Positions 1 through 11,819 of a DNA stretch of 64,000 nt are shown here, one piece after another (position 1 is the first letter of the stretch; each line of letters starts with the position of its first letter). Made by a program: the position numbers and the translations under genes. Source of the DNA: Acheta domesticus (Eukaryota > Arthropoda > Insecta > Orthoptera > Gryllidae); the NCBI GenBank assembly GCA_031308135.1, contig JAHLJT010009419.1, positions 32,392,869 through 32,456,868 of the forward strand, written 5' to 3'. The notes beneath the pieces were generated by a model. The model saw nothing but the letters and a program-made list of their open reading frames with translations. It was not told the DNA's origin and did not search any database.

Positions 1-1204
1 TAACTGTGTGTGTCTCAGTGAAGCCAGAACTATCTACACAACGCTTAAATATAACATGGAGAGGATAGTGATGGTAAAACTCTTAAGGGGGATGCTTTAT
101 TTAATCACACTCATTCAAAGATCTAGTACAAGGAATGACTTGGTTTGAATTTATGGAACAACTGTCACGAAATCTTCATCTCAGATGCGATTGCGAGTAA
201 AGAACCGATCTCTTGCATCAGAGTTACAGTGCAGTATTCATCGTATTCTAGGAACAAAGGGGGCATTTGAAGATATGTTGCAACCTAAATGCTAGTCATC
301 GCGCAAAACATGCCACTCATGTGATACCAAGAAGAAAAGAAAGACACACTATCAGTTCTAGAGGGGTAAGAATCCAATATGTTATACGTAGAGCACTCTC
401 AAATACAGTCGCGAATGCTTCAGTGGCCATTATATTTTCAATATTAAAAGTGCGTTACAGTTTCCAAATATTTTTTTTCGTTTTCTTTATAATCTGTATG
501 ATCTAGAAGACCTTAAGTTTCTAAAGCCGATCATGTGATTTATGTAACCAAAAAAAGATAATCCTTTCAAAAGATTTATCCTTTCAATCCTTTCATTTTA
601 ACATGCAGATACTATTTATAGTAGAACAGTGGCGTAATAAAAAATAGATTAATATATTATTTTCCTCACCAGATTGTAACAAGTACGTAAGCAAGATGTG
701 GAATTAATCGAGTATACTACTCTTTAATCGGTCTGCTCGAAGCGATCTACGAGACGGCACTCGCGTAAGAACGGCAGAAAAATCGGACCCGCAACTAGAA
801 GGTGAATAAAAATCAATGTAATTTCTGTTTTGGACAGCTTTTAATTTTTGGTGTGGTTTAATTTTAGTACCATTCATTATCAGTGAACAAACCTTCTTAC
901 AAAGAAGTGTGTTGGTTTGAGATAAATTTTCCTTATTTCCTTTCATAAGAATATTATCTACATCATATAATCATCACGACCGACAATGGATGAATTCGAA
1001 GTATTGTATTGCCATTTTGCGAAATGAAAGCCCGTTAAACGAAGTAATTGTCGCAAGAGAGGTTGTTAGCAACAAATCCCGCTTCAGTGTTTCATTTTTC
1101 TTGCCAACTCGCCTTTAAAAACTGCTCCAACTCCATACATACATACACAAAAATGCCCTGGCTTGGATCTCACAGATCAATTGCGAGCACTCCCGGGTTA
1201 AATA
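1..1204. other. AT-rich stretch, no gene seen
   Basis: Only short, compositionally random open frames are present. I see no recognisable protein motif, RNA gene or repeat boundary. It is probably intronic or intergenic. Confidence 0.6.
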
Positions 1205-1440
1205 CTGTCTGATCCTGATGGAAAATTACGCTGAAATATTCATATTTTTGAAAAAATGAACCTCATCGTATTTGAAGATATCTTTCTAATTAACACATTT
1301 CATTAAGAAAAAACAATCTTCATAACTGTACTTGTTTGACGCCCAAAAGTTCCAATTTTTACAATTTTCCAAATATATGTGATTTGAACAAAAATGAGAC
1401 TTGAGCCATTCTCTTAAGCGTTCTATAATCAAGAATTTGT
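1205..1440. repeat. Fragment of interspersed non-coding repeat family L
   Basis: This block matches, by eye, the module at about 9240-9440: the same order of a 'tttgaagat' block, 'cacatttcattaagaa', a 'cataactgta' block, an A/T-rich 'caattttcc' block and 'ttctcttaag'. It has no coding potential. It looks like a stand-alone module of the larger family L repeats listed at 8950-9890 and 40290-41530. Confidence 0.55.
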
Positions 1441-1460
1441 GGTCACATCGTGCTCCATGG

Positions 1461-1676
1461 TTACCTCGGCGCGGTTTTGGTCAACACCATTTTGCCATGC
1501 ACGATATCCTCTAACCACAGCGGCTCGCAATCACTTGCCAACTTAGCCATTCCGTAAATGCTTCCGTCCTTGGCCGGAAAGCCAATAATCATGCCCCTTT
1601 GGACGTCGCTCCGTCGCTCCAATAAATCGCTCCGTTTGTGAATTGCGACAATTACTGCACTGCTTTTCGCTTCCAT
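1461..1676 (-). pseudogene. Tc1-like transposase N-terminal fragment
   Basis: The minus-strand translation contains a segment like the DNA-binding N-terminus of Tc1-family transposases (RSDVQRGMIIGFPAKDGSIY, then GMAKLASDCE). In this family an 'RG.IIG' block precedes the helix-turn-helix. The rest of a transposase of about 340 residues is missing, and no catalytic DDE segment is seen nearby. It is a decayed, truncated transposon remnant. The family call rests on motif recognition, not on a search. Confidence 0.45.
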
Positions 1677-2639
1677 CCAACACGCTTTGTGTACTATCCA
1701 CTCTTAGAGCAGATGTCTGCCGTCTCTGAGAGGTTATTGCAGGTTTACATCGAACATGGACGGTGGTCATATTATTGTGACTGAACTAGATTTTATCGTT
1801 GGAAACATATCCATTTTTAGACCTTGCCGTTTTCCTAAACGCTGGGGCAATTCACAAGTTTTGTCAGAATTTCTGAACCCTCTTACTACCAGTGATAATC
1901 AGCCAATCTTTCGGGTACATAGTGTGAGAAAATGCAGTGATTCCGTTACTCCTACGATGTCTTAAAATTTAATGTTATTATTGGACATTGAACAAAACAT
2001 TTCATAAAACGCATTTCATGTCAACAATACTATTCTGGAAGGGAACTTAATTATGGGAGGTTGTGAAACAGAGTGGATTGTAATAATTGAGTTATACTGA
2101 GCTAAACATTAACTGGGTTATGATGCATTTTCGGCGTTCTGTTTAAAGTTTCTCCAAGCCGTGGGATCAAACAAGTAGAGCTGAACGTTGAAAACATAAC
2201 AATTATTTTAGGAAAAGTATTTTGAAATTTTTAGAGAATGTAAGAAAAATATGTATTATTATTCACTTCTGAACTCTAACTAACATCCTCCAAAATACTC
2301 GTTACTTGAATTCACATTACTGAGCGGAAAATTGGTAGATACATGTGGCCGGCATCAGCATAAATTCTGTAGTACAATTGCCAAAGAAACTGATACTCAA
2401 AAAGCAGCTTACTGCCAAGAACAACAAATAAATACTCTGGTATAACACTGCAATAAATTAAATATTTCAAACAAAACAGTTTTTCGAATATTGCAATATA
2501 ATATAGAGATTTGATATAGAGTTCTGATAAAAAAGGCGAGAACATATTAATGTAATGTCTACACAAAATATACGATAGAATTGGAACCACTCAAAACAAC
2601 GGACGCTACGAAAATTGAAAGGACAGAATTTAAATGGTA
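1677..2639. other. AT-rich stretch, no gene seen
   Basis: The open frames here are short and low in complexity, with no splice-framed coding segment I can defend. It may contain the rest of the decayed transposon at 1461-1676, but I cannot delimit it. Confidence 0.5.
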
Positions 2640-3110
2640 GACTCTCATCTGGGATGCGTGTGGGAAGGCAGGGCAGGAGGAAACGGCCTACTGGGAGCAC
2701 TTCAATGCAAACGGGGCCGAGAACGGGTGAAGGAATGAGAGCGAGGTAGAACAGGGGAAGCGGAAGCGATGGGGGAGGGGGGGAGAGGCAAAGAATCCGG
2801 AATGGAAGTCGCAAGCGACTGCCGGCGAGCCCCTTCCATTGTCCCCGCCCCCGCCCTCGCAGAGTCAAGGCCCTCGGGAGGCCTCGCTCCAGTAATCCGA
2901 TGACAATTGGCAATCGCAGCGAGTGGAAACCATAGCCCTCAGCGCAACACGCGCGGCCTTACGTCGTCCCCCACCCTCTCAACCCACCCCCTCCACTCCC
3001 TCCGTGGCGTCGGCGTCGCACAGCGGACGCGCTTCTTGGAGCTCCAGGCGAAATTCGGGAGGCGTGGGAAATTCTGGAACTGGAGGAACCGGTCGAATTG
3101 AAAGGTTTGC
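2640..3110. promoter_or_regulatory. GC-rich CpG block, possible promoter or first exon
   Basis: This block rises sharply in GC and CpG above its AT-rich surroundings, with purine-rich then C-rich runs. Open frames exist on both strands (up to 148 codons on minus) but look like by-products of GC content. No protein motif is recognised. In insects such islands often mark promoters or 5' untranslated exons. Strand and start site cannot be fixed from the sequence. Confidence 0.35.
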
Positions 3111-3189
3111 CGAGTTCTCCGCGGGTCTGAAAAATGTACCGATTCAACGTGATTGTTCAACAGATATTTCCTTTACAGGCATGTAGGAG

Positions 3190-3908
3190 GTACAATCGAA
3201 TACAGATGTGAAGGTATTGACCTGGCTAGAGGTGCAGTTCCTGTCTAGAAGTGAAAGTATTGGCTGTTGGATTCTTGACCTACTGCTGCCACATGTATGC
3301 CATGAAGACCGTCATAAAGCGGCCCAAAATATGAATGTACGTGTAAAATCATTAGAAGTACTGTAACTACATTTTATAAATTTGTAGTAGAGGAATTTTT
3401 GCCGTTTACCGAAATTCTACTTGCAAATCACTCATCAGGGGGGCTTATAATGTGAATAAGAGGAAATTAATTGAATACTGAAAAAGGAAAGTTGAAGCTG
3501 TTAGGCTCAAAACTGATAAATTTTAATACTGGCCAAAAATTACTAGATTCCTCAGGCACAAGAATTTTATCACGTTTTTAAGTTATAGTTAGATTATTTC
3601 CGGAAAAATCTCAGTTTTGTTATGATTCAATCCGTAGCTTCCTATTAGTCACCCCAATTTACCCTGTCGAAACAATTTCCGGAAAAAGTGAGAATGTCTA
3701 GAAGATGAAGAGGTTCAGTGCACAATACACATCTTTTTTACTTTCCCTCCCTGTGGGGAGATAGCATTAGAATCACATCAACAATACTAACTCGAATATT
3801 GGTCGTAAAATCCGTGTTGAAGATTTTTTTCAGCTGTAACTTCGTAGAACACCAGGATTAAGGTCTATAAGAACTGTTCCAAAGGTAGAGTTCAGATTGG
3901 TGCAGGTG
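3190..3908. other. No gene seen
   Basis: AT-rich sequence with no coherent open frame, repeat boundary or RNA gene that I can recognise. Confidence 0.55.
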
Positions 3909-4240
3909 TTGATTAATTGATTGATTAGTGATTCTGAGCGTGTCAACAGCTAAGGTAATAAGTTCCGCAAGTGTAGTGTATGATTTATCACTACAGGGAG
4001 CGATGATCTTCCCCTTCTGGATGGTGAGATTGGCGCCGACCTACCATTGGCTAGCAGGATTTACCTCTACCAGGTGTTTTCCACTAGCGGGGCACCGCCC
4101 CAGTCGGGACAAGCGGGGCACCGTCCCAGCCGGGACTAGCTCTAAGCTCCCAACCAGCCTCTCGGCATGTGTGGTAGTGTAGTGCGTGGAAGTGTAAGTG
4201 TGTAAAAGGGGTAGGATAGGACAAGGAATAGGGAAGGGAG
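3909..4240 (-). mobile_element. tRNA-derived SINE, 5'-truncated copy
   Basis: On the minus strand this has the body and tail of a SINE family found several times in the window. It ends in a TGATTGATT-type (AATC on the other strand) tail at the low-coordinate side, with the shared block around 'agcggggcaccg' and 'gctctaagctccc'. The tRNA-like head is missing. A 22-base segment containing 'gcggggcaccg' is duplicated internally at about 4088-4130. Compare the full copies at 5028-5567 and 30853-31416. Confidence 0.75.
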
Positions 4241-4339
4241 TTTTTGAAAATGCTTCCAGAGCATAATAGCTACTGAAATTTGTTCATGAACTCTGCTTCA
4301 CCAGTACCTTCAGGGAAATATCAGGGCAGCCAGAATGTT

Positions 4340-4640
4340 GTGACAGGAGTCAGCAATCCACAAGGCCAATAGTTTCCAGCGCCAGTTGTGCCGAATGAGG
4401 TAAAATGTTGTCTTGAAGAAGAAGCATATTGCCATCACGGACATTTCCTCTCAACGCGGGCTTAAAAGTTATCAATCTTGTTTGAGTAGTACTACATGCA
4501 GTTGATAGACCGTTGCTCCTCCAAATCACAAGAAAATTGGACCATTGAATGGGTATTTCAGTAGAAGATTTACGTGGCATTGCCAACAAATGGTTGAGTT
4601 TTGAATGCCTTTTAGACTGATGATTTTGAGAGTTCCCTCC
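4340..4640 (-). pseudogene. mariner-like transposase remnant
   Basis: The minus-strand translation at 4350-4589 contains NMLLLQDNILPHSAQLALET, close to the 'LLHDNARPH.A' block around the second catalytic Asp of mariner (DD34D) transposases. Here the Asp and Asn are kept but the neighbouring residues are degraded. The downstream 'HPPYSPDLAPSDY' block carrying the third Asp is not seen. No terminal inverted repeats were found. It is a decayed internal fragment. Confidence 0.6.
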
Positions 4641-4699
4641 ATATTATACGCTTCGATCTGACTTCAAATAATATATCCAAAATCTCATCACAGTTTGAA

Positions 4700-5027
4700 A
4701 TCCCATCCAAAATCTGGCACCTTCGAAATTAAAACCATTGTTGAACTCAGTGAACATGCATCGGTCTTTGCAGTCTCGTAGGTTTGTAGTGAATGGCACA
4801 TTCCTTTGGAACCCACCTTCCACAATTCTTACTCTAGTTCAACTTGTTTTGAAGGATGAAATGAGTTGTGATAGCACTTATTCGATACTTTTCAGCAATT
4901 TATTTAATTGTAAGTCGTCAGCCTTTACGAATATGTGAATTAGATCGATATTCTAATGTAGGACGTCGAATTGTCGACCCAGAGACTCCAAAATTGTATG
5001 TATCTCCCCACCCCTTGCACCAAACCG
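4700..5027. other. No gene seen
   Basis: Short frames only. The sequence runs directly into the head of the SINE at 5028. Confidence 0.45.
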
Positions 5028-5567
5028 GAGAAGTGGCTTGGGGCATCTGATTGACTGTTACAGCAGTGCTCAGACTGGGAGGTCCTAGGCTCGAGTCCCG
5101 ACATGGGAGGATTTACGACACTACTAGGATAGCTAGATCAAGTTTCTTGCTGGAGGAATTCTAGCGGCCAGCTGCTCTGATTCGTAGTTTTCCGTGGTTT
5201 CTCCGATCAAAAACCAGGCTAATGTCGGAGCAGTACTCCTACAAAGGAGCTAGGGACCGCCCGCGATCTTTCCTTCCTCTTCCTTGTCATATCCTCAACC
5301 CTTTACTTACACACTCTTACATGTAATACATTATCACACACGTCGGGAGTCCAGTCGGCATCTTAGACCCTTTTCCGGATGGGCGGTTCCCTCTGGTGGG
5401 AGATATCTGGTTGTGGAAAACCTCACGGATTGACGTGTATGTCGACGTCGTATTTCATCATCCTGTGGGAAAGATCCCGCGATGAAAAACACGTACTACA
5501 GATACGGGACTGTGACCTTAGCAGTTGACGCGCCCGGAATCACTAATCAGTCAATCAATCAATTAAT
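5028..5567 (+). mobile_element. tRNA-derived SINE, near full-length copy
   Basis: The head resembles a tRNA gene, with a B-box-like 'ggctcgagtcc' at 5088-5098, one base off the tRNA consensus GGTTCGANTCC. The body contains conserved blocks ('ctctgattcgtagttttcc', 'tctccgatcaaaaacc', 'ctggtgggagatat', 'gacgcgcccggaatcacta'). It ends in a short (AATC)n tail at about 5545-5567. Pol III promoter plus tandem short tail is the usual SINE layout. It would be mobilised by an unlinked LINE. Other copies are at 3909, 12469, 22562, 27408, 30762, 30853, 31418 and 52969. Confidence 0.8.
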
Positions 5568-5639
5568 GTGAACAGAAATCGCGCGATTTTATGTTTAAGT
5601 AACTGTACTTAACGCGAGAGAAGTACGTGCGTTTTTTTA

Positions 5640-5960
5640 GCTCACCAGTGGTTTAAAACTGTCGATCTTACGGAGGAAGAGGAATGCACTTGCCGTGCGG
5701 CGACAAGCTGGTGCCGGCGGGAGTGGCCGGCCGTTATCGAGCCCATAAATCGGGGCAGCACGGGCGCGGGCGCGGGCGCAGGCAGAGGGCCTTGGTGTGC
5801 GCGGCGGCGGTGCAGCAGCGAAGGCCGCCCGCTGCAGCCGCCGCGCCGCGCCGCGCAGCGACCGCTCGCCGCGCTCCCTGGAGGTGAGGGCCACCTCCGG
5901 CGGAAACCGCTGGAATGCTGCATTAACGAATGGAAAGTTATTTATGCGGCGCCTCCGCGT
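5640..5960 (+). promoter_or_regulatory. CpG block with candidate first coding exon ending in a splice donor at 5884
   Basis: This is a very GC-rich block. An open frame from ATG 5684 (purine at -3) runs through an Arg/Ala/Gly-rich low-complexity stretch and meets a donor-like GAG|GTGAGG with GT at 5884-5885. That is the pattern of a first exon in a CpG-island promoter. No domain is recognised and no matching downstream exon can be tied to it, so coding status is uncertain. It could equally be a non-coding 5' exon. Confidence 0.3.
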
Positions 5961-6399
5961 GTAAGAGGAGAACGACGCAATTACCTTGCGTGGATCGCGG
6001 TGAGCGCTCTTGGTTGGGAATCGCGGAATCGGGATATGTAATTATATTTTTTTTTATTCGTTTTGGCTCGTAAAATTTGACTGCGAATTTAACGCACGAA
6101 TGCTAGAAAGTAGGTGTAAATCCATATTCTTGGAAATGATTTTAATTGACTGAGTTGATATAACCTTGTGCACAAAATTAGCATTTCATGGTCTCTGGTC
6201 TCTTTCGTCTTTCAACTGATGTAACTTCAGGGCGAATAATATTCGTGTCGATGCGAGAAAAGTAGTACAGAAACAGTACTAGATGCAAGAACGTTTTTGA
6301 TAACAAAGTAGTAGTGGATACGGCGTACAAAATGTTTTCATTTTACTTTATAATAGCGTTCAAGTTACAACGAGCATGCATGCATTTATGCATTCTTAC
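5961..6399. other. No gene seen
   Basis: AT-rich sequence between two CpG blocks, without recognisable content. Confidence 0.5.
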
Positions 6400-6592
6400 A
6401 TAAATTATTATTATTTATTATTATTTATTATTATTATTTATTATTATTTATTATTATTTATTATTATTATTATTATTTATTATTATTTATTATTATTTAT
6501 TATTATTTATTATTATTTATTATTATTATTTATTATTATTTATTATTATTATTGTTATTATTATTTATTATTATTTATTATTATTATTATGC
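6400..6592. repeat. (TTA)n/(TTTATTA)n simple repeat
   Basis: About 190 bases of almost pure A/T built from 'ttatta' and 'ttattta' units with one 'ttgtta' interruption. The open frame through it (poly Tyr/Leu/Ile) is an artefact of the repeat. Confidence 0.95.
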
Positions 6593-6640
6593 ATTCTTGA
6601 CTGGAGGCGTCTAACCGTTAGCTCTTTCTAAACTTCACTA

Positions 6641-6879
6641 TTTAAGCGGGCGGAGGATGGCATGAAAGGCAAATTGTCGGGACCTCCATCGTCATTGCTC
6701 TTGCAACATACTCCGCTCGCAAAGCAAGATTTTTATGAACGCGCCCTCCACCGGCGGAGCGGTGGCCGCAGCGCCGGCGGGCGTCGAAGGCCGGCCTCTT
6801 TCGCCGAGGGCCTCGCACGGAGGCTGCGGAGGCGGAGGCGAGAGGAGCGAATGTCGTGAGAGCACAGGGTGCGGCCAAG
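6641..6879 (+). promoter_or_regulatory. CpG block with candidate 5' exon ending in a strong splice donor at 6880
   Basis: A GC-rich block ends in 'gcggccaag|gtgagt', a near-perfect donor with GT at 6880-6881. An open frame starts at ATG 6735 and reaches the donor after about 48 codons, rich in Ala, Gly and Ser (starts MNAPSTGGAVAAAPAG). With the similar block at 5640-5883 it may be one of two alternative first exons of a plus-strand gene whose remaining exons I cannot identify. It may also be wholly non-coding. Confidence 0.35.
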
Positions 6880-7841
6880 GTGAGTACCGAGGCGCCGACG
6901 GTTGTTTTCCGAAGCAGTGCTCAAGAATGAGTCAGAAAACGCGCACAGAACGCATTTTACATCATAACTCTAAGTTACGAATTCTACGCGAAAGTGGGTG
7001 GTTCACAATTGAGTGCTGTCATATAAAGCGGACGTTATGTAGGTATTGTGGTGATCATATGTAATGTGAATGTAAATGGGATTTCTTTCGTTTAAATATT
7101 ATTTAAATGATGCTAATTCGAATATTCCAAGTAATTGCCAGTTAGAAGATAAATCATTTTCCCTCCATAAAATGCCTGCACCTTGAAATTTTATCATCTC
7201 GAATGCACCGATTCAATTCAATGCATCTCAATGAACAAATAACACTCATTTTGTTACATTGAATGTGTGATAACAAAGATTAATAGCGCTACACAAAGAG
7301 CAAATTTCATATAGTTTATTGAACGGATACTCATTAAATCTTATCATTTGAACTATAAATGATATTTTTCTTGTGGGCGTCTCAATGCCACAGTCGAATT
7401 CTGCTTCTTCATCCGCTCCCCTAGTCTTTCTAGGGATGGGTTTTATTTGCGTTGTCGTAGGTTTGCAGTCAAAAAAGTTTTTCTACGGAAAGGACGACAC
7501 TACAAAGAAGTGAAGATACAAAGTATTGATAAAAAGCACGGGTAATATGCACCGAATCACAATAGCACAGTCATGAACACGCAAGAATGAAAGCAGCGCG
7601 TTAACGTTTTGTGATGACGTTAAGGACAAGCTCACAGTTTATTCAGTGCACAAATATTAATAAGATGAGCTTGGCAAGACCGTACAAATGCTTCAGAGTA
7701 CAATATATTCACAATCCAAAACATCCATTCACTATTTAAAAGTATAAACATTTTCTACTTTAGGGCAAATACGAGAAAATTTTGTAATTTCGTGTAAATC
7801 CGCCCGAGCAATTCGTCATAATCAGAGATATGACCGAAAAA
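6880..7841. other. No gene seen; runs into the gap
   Basis: AT-rich sequence with short frames only. It would be an intron if the exon candidate at 6641-6879 is real. Confidence 0.5.
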
Positions 7842-8841
7842 NNNNNNNNNNNNNNNNNNNNNNNNNNNNNNNNNNNNNNNNNNNNNNNNNNNNNNNNNNN
7901 NNNNNNNNNNNNNNNNNNNNNNNNNNNNNNNNNNNNNNNNNNNNNNNNNNNNNNNNNNNNNNNNNNNNNNNNNNNNNNNNNNNNNNNNNNNNNNNNNNNN
8001 NNNNNNNNNNNNNNNNNNNNNNNNNNNNNNNNNNNNNNNNNNNNNNNNNNNNNNNNNNNNNNNNNNNNNNNNNNNNNNNNNNNNNNNNNNNNNNNNNNNN
8101 NNNNNNNNNNNNNNNNNNNNNNNNNNNNNNNNNNNNNNNNNNNNNNNNNNNNNNNNNNNNNNNNNNNNNNNNNNNNNNNNNNNNNNNNNNNNNNNNNNNN
8201 NNNNNNNNNNNNNNNNNNNNNNNNNNNNNNNNNNNNNNNNNNNNNNNNNNNNNNNNNNNNNNNNNNNNNNNNNNNNNNNNNNNNNNNNNNNNNNNNNNNN
8301 NNNNNNNNNNNNNNNNNNNNNNNNNNNNNNNNNNNNNNNNNNNNNNNNNNNNNNNNNNNNNNNNNNNNNNNNNNNNNNNNNNNNNNNNNNNNNNNNNNNN
8401 NNNNNNNNNNNNNNNNNNNNNNNNNNNNNNNNNNNNNNNNNNNNNNNNNNNNNNNNNNNNNNNNNNNNNNNNNNNNNNNNNNNNNNNNNNNNNNNNNNNN
8501 NNNNNNNNNNNNNNNNNNNNNNNNNNNNNNNNNNNNNNNNNNNNNNNNNNNNNNNNNNNNNNNNNNNNNNNNNNNNNNNNNNNNNNNNNNNNNNNNNNNN
8601 NNNNNNNNNNNNNNNNNNNNNNNNNNNNNNNNNNNNNNNNNNNNNNNNNNNNNNNNNNNNNNNNNNNNNNNNNNNNNNNNNNNNNNNNNNNNNNNNNNNN
8701 NNNNNNNNNNNNNNNNNNNNNNNNNNNNNNNNNNNNNNNNNNNNNNNNNNNNNNNNNNNNNNNNNNNNNNNNNNNNNNNNNNNNNNNNNNNNNNNNNNNN
8801 NNNNNNNNNNNNNNNNNNNNNNNNNNNNNNNNNNNNNNNNN
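7842..8841. other. Assembly gap, exactly 1000 N
   Basis: A run of 1000 N, a round number, so it is a scaffold spacer of unknown real size. The sequence on its right is the first base of the inverted copy of 42903-57045. Open frames spanning it are meaningless. Confidence 0.99.
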
Positions 8842-8949
8842 ATTGCATTTTATGCCCTACTAACATCTTAACTATTATATGAAAATGTCCAATTCAACCA
8901 AGAAGCGTACAACTCACTGTTTCTATTATTATGTTTGTCTGGAAATTAT

Positions 8950-9890
8950 AGAAAAACTACTCATATCTTCAATAAATTATTTGCAGATCTATTTTTGATG
9001 AGCATATTTCATTAAGAAAACAATCGTGTCTTCACAATTGTAGTTGTAGAAAGACGCCAAAATCTTTTTAATTTTTAAAACGTTTTGCAAAATCAGGCAT
9101 TTCAACGAACATAAAACCTGCACTATTCCTCTTAAGATTCCTTTATGCTATCTCAGGTCTCACTTTAATAAAAAAAACGTTGTGCGGTTTTTAAGAAAAA
9201 TGGTTTAACGAAAATAAAATATTGTCTATGTTTGACACATTTTTTCGAAAAAAATATTTATGTTTTTGAAAAATTGAACATTACCTTATTTGAAGACCTG
9301 TTTTTTATGAACACATTTCATGAAGAACATAAATTGTACGTTCATAATTGTAGTTGTAGGAAGATGCCGAAAAACTTTTGAATTTTTTCAATTTTCGAAA
9401 AATCAAGAGTTTTCAACCAACAAAAGATCTACGTCATTCTGTTAAATGACTTTCAGACTACCCAACAACAAAATTTAGTCAAAATTGTTGACGCTATTTT
9501 TTTGAAAATTTTGAAAATGTCCTAGGGGCTTTATGTAAAGTACCCTCCAAAATTACAATATCGGTTTCAAGTTCAAGGGCTGCGAGAATATTCAGATCAA
9601 TCAGGGAATATCAATTTTGGAGAAAATCGGCTGAACGCTTTAGTGGCTAGCGTTGTTCACAGACTGACAGACGTTTTGCTTTCAGTTGGTTCTTCGTATC
9701 AAGGACCCACAAAATAGGGATTCTGGCTGCACCACGTGTTACGAGATTTTTTAAAATTAATTTAGCCACTGGATTTATCCACTTTTTCGTTACCAGGGCT
9801 CTGTAATAAAGAGTTTTTCTGCCGAAAATCCGCCGTTTTTTCGCGCAGCATTACATAACTTTCGTTATACTATACGTACGTACGTATAGT
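8950..9890. repeat. Family L repeat, first copy in left arm
   Basis: Contains successive related modules of about 200-280 bases ('tttcattaagaa', 'aattgtagttgtag', 'gaagatgcc', 'ttcaacgaac'). These are followed by a 'gacagacgttttgctttcag' block, a 'caagga/gcccacaaaa' block and 'ttctggc', and a terminal region with a perfect 22-bp palindrome at 9869-9890. Related copies are at 18250-19400 and 40290-41530; the allelic or duplicate copy is 55994-56890. No protein is encoded. I do not recognise the element class. Confidence 0.6.
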
Positions 9891-9959
9891 GTATGGGAAA
9901 GTAAAATGACAAACTTCACGTACAGCACAAAATTTGTCATTTTTTATGTATTTGTAGAA

Positions 9960-10245
9960 AAAAATGTTTTCGTCCCTGCAACTTCTCGGGCCCGCGCACT
10001 GTGAGCGTCGCCGGGGTTGGAGGGGGTGCGCACGTGAGTCCGCTTGACAATTCTTTATTCTCTCGCCGAGCGGGCCTTTTTTGCGCTGGCGCACCGGCGA
10101 TTGGGAGCGATCGCTCGCTCGCTCTTCCCGCCCCGCCCCGCCTCCCCGCTCCGCTTCGTGAATGGGCAGCGACGCCATCGCAGGTGCACCGCGTCAATAC
10201 GAGCCGAGAAGAAACGCTTGCACCCGCCGTGTGTCGCGAACGGTA
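9960..10245. promoter_or_regulatory. GC-rich CpG block (left copy)
   Basis: A GC-rich island directly beside the family L end, conserved in the other arm at 55640-55920. Open frames on both strands look like GC by-products. Clustered 'gcgagcgagcg' and 'ccccgccccgcc' runs fit a promoter-type island. Strand cannot be assigned. Confidence 0.3.
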
Positions 10246-10249
10246 CAAC

Positions 10250-11400
10250 CAGCTTCCATGATCACGGTCAACGCACTTTCTAGTGACTTTACCTTGTTCT
10301 GAAAAAACGTCGCTTGCTGTTGTTCAGTTTTTTTTTGTCGCCTAAACTTTCTGATGTGGTTGTGTGTTTTGATTGCTTATGAGACAATGCACGTTGTGTA
10401 AATAGAATAAAGTTTGTAAGAAGCTAGAAAACGCTCGTTCTTTCTTTCTTGTTTACGTTGCTTCTCTCCGTTATTCTAGAAAAAGTAGTTTTATTGTGTT
10501 TTTAGATAATAAAATTTTAGATGGTATAAAATAAAGCATTCTTAAATTGTTTGTTGATCAACACATGCTTCACTTTGAGAGCTACTTGGAACTAGTTGGA
10601 AATATACATGAATTTTCATAGGAGAGGAATTACCTTGTGCATTGTCGTTAATAATGTGTCAAGAGAAAGAAACGTACAACACGATAAACAAGTTACCCAA
10701 GAACATTGTGATATTTGACCATTCTGCGTAATTTTTAACTATTATATATGTTACATTTTTTCTCTCCAAATGAACTACGGATGTGAAATTTGTTTAATAA
10801 ACAAGAAATGAACTTTCCTTATGAGAACAATACCATTCACTTTCTGCTCTGTCAACACAACATTCTCGATTGAGACGGGACAAGGCCCTCGTATTTGGGT
10901 TGTGAATTTGAAATCAGGGATTTTTCTATGCATTGTTATGGGTGTTGTTGGAAACTATTCAAATGCATAAAAATTACAGAGCGTGAGATACTTTTTGATG
11001 GGTTGATAATTTACTTAAGGAAGGCGACATTCAGACAATTAAGGCTGAGAACACTTTTCTTGGGTAACATTCAGACTGTATTTAAGAATATTAAATTTAC
11101 TATTAACCAAAATTAGTTCTTCTTTATCATGGAAGGTATGCAATGGTATAATTGACATGACCAAAATTGTTAATAAAGGAAAATATAAATATTTATTATC
11201 TAACATTTCTTATGTATTTAGATATAGTAAAATTCATATAATGAAGTGCCATTTGAGTTGTTTTTAGTAACGAATGCAGTTTGCGCAAGCGTCACATGCG
11301 TGATAATACGCAATCTGAGCGAAGCAGAAGTGAGTAACCTTCGATAGTACACAGTGCGAAAAATACTGAGAATATATTTCTTTCTTCTTGTGTCTGTTTT
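10250..11400. other. AT-rich, no gene seen
   Basis: Short frames only. The 73-codon frame at 10895-11116 is shared with the other arm (54769-54990) but has no recognisable motif and lies in AT-rich sequence, so I do not call it. Confidence 0.45.
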
Positions 11401-11636
11401 CCATTGAACGTCTGTTCATTTGGGCGGCAAAGCCTTTTCTTGGGCACCCCACCTGATTCTGCACTCGCCTGCGGATCGCGCTATTTTGAGTTGGAAGTGA
11501 ACGCATTCTTGCGCTCTCTCCTTCTCCGAGATGAAACGCCGAGTTCCAGGCTCTTGTGCGCCCGAGGTTGCAGCTCAGGTAGGGAAACGATTCTCGGAAT
11601 CCGTCGGACGCCACCGTGCATCGAGCTGGGAACTTT

Positions 11637-11819
11637 CTACCCAACGCTGGCCGCCCGTTTTGAGAAGCCAAGCTCCCGTGGCGCAGTATCTTCAAGTTTG
11701 TTATGGTGAGAGCATTCTGACCAGTGAAATATGTAGAGGTACTCTGGAATACTAGTGAAGTCTTCGAAGTTATCGACACAGATCTTGCATACGTCGAGTC
11801 TTCGGCCATTATCGCCGCC
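11637..11819 (-). CDS. Candidate terminal coding exon, unknown protein (left copy)
   Basis: Reading on minus, a convincing splice acceptor ('attttactctttcag') ends at 11820. The next 60 codons are open to a TAG at 11637-11639. The peptide is protein-like, with Cys, Trp and aromatic residues (contains GRRLDVCKICVDNFEDFTSI and EYLYIFHWSECSHHN). The other arm (54066-54248) differs by one amino acid (Asn to Tyr) and a couple of synonymous changes. I do not recognise the family. An alternative frame is also open through this region, so the frame choice is uncertain. The upstream exon is not identified with certainty. Confidence 0.35.
   Translation of the reverse strand, partial: GGDNGRRLDVCKICVDNFEDFTSIPEYLYIFHWSECSHHNKLEDTAPRELGFSKRAASVG

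Noticed and set aside
7760..8882. Frames of over 350 codons crossing the N runs (also 21503-22654)
   Set aside because: They exist only because N is read as open; there is no sequence.
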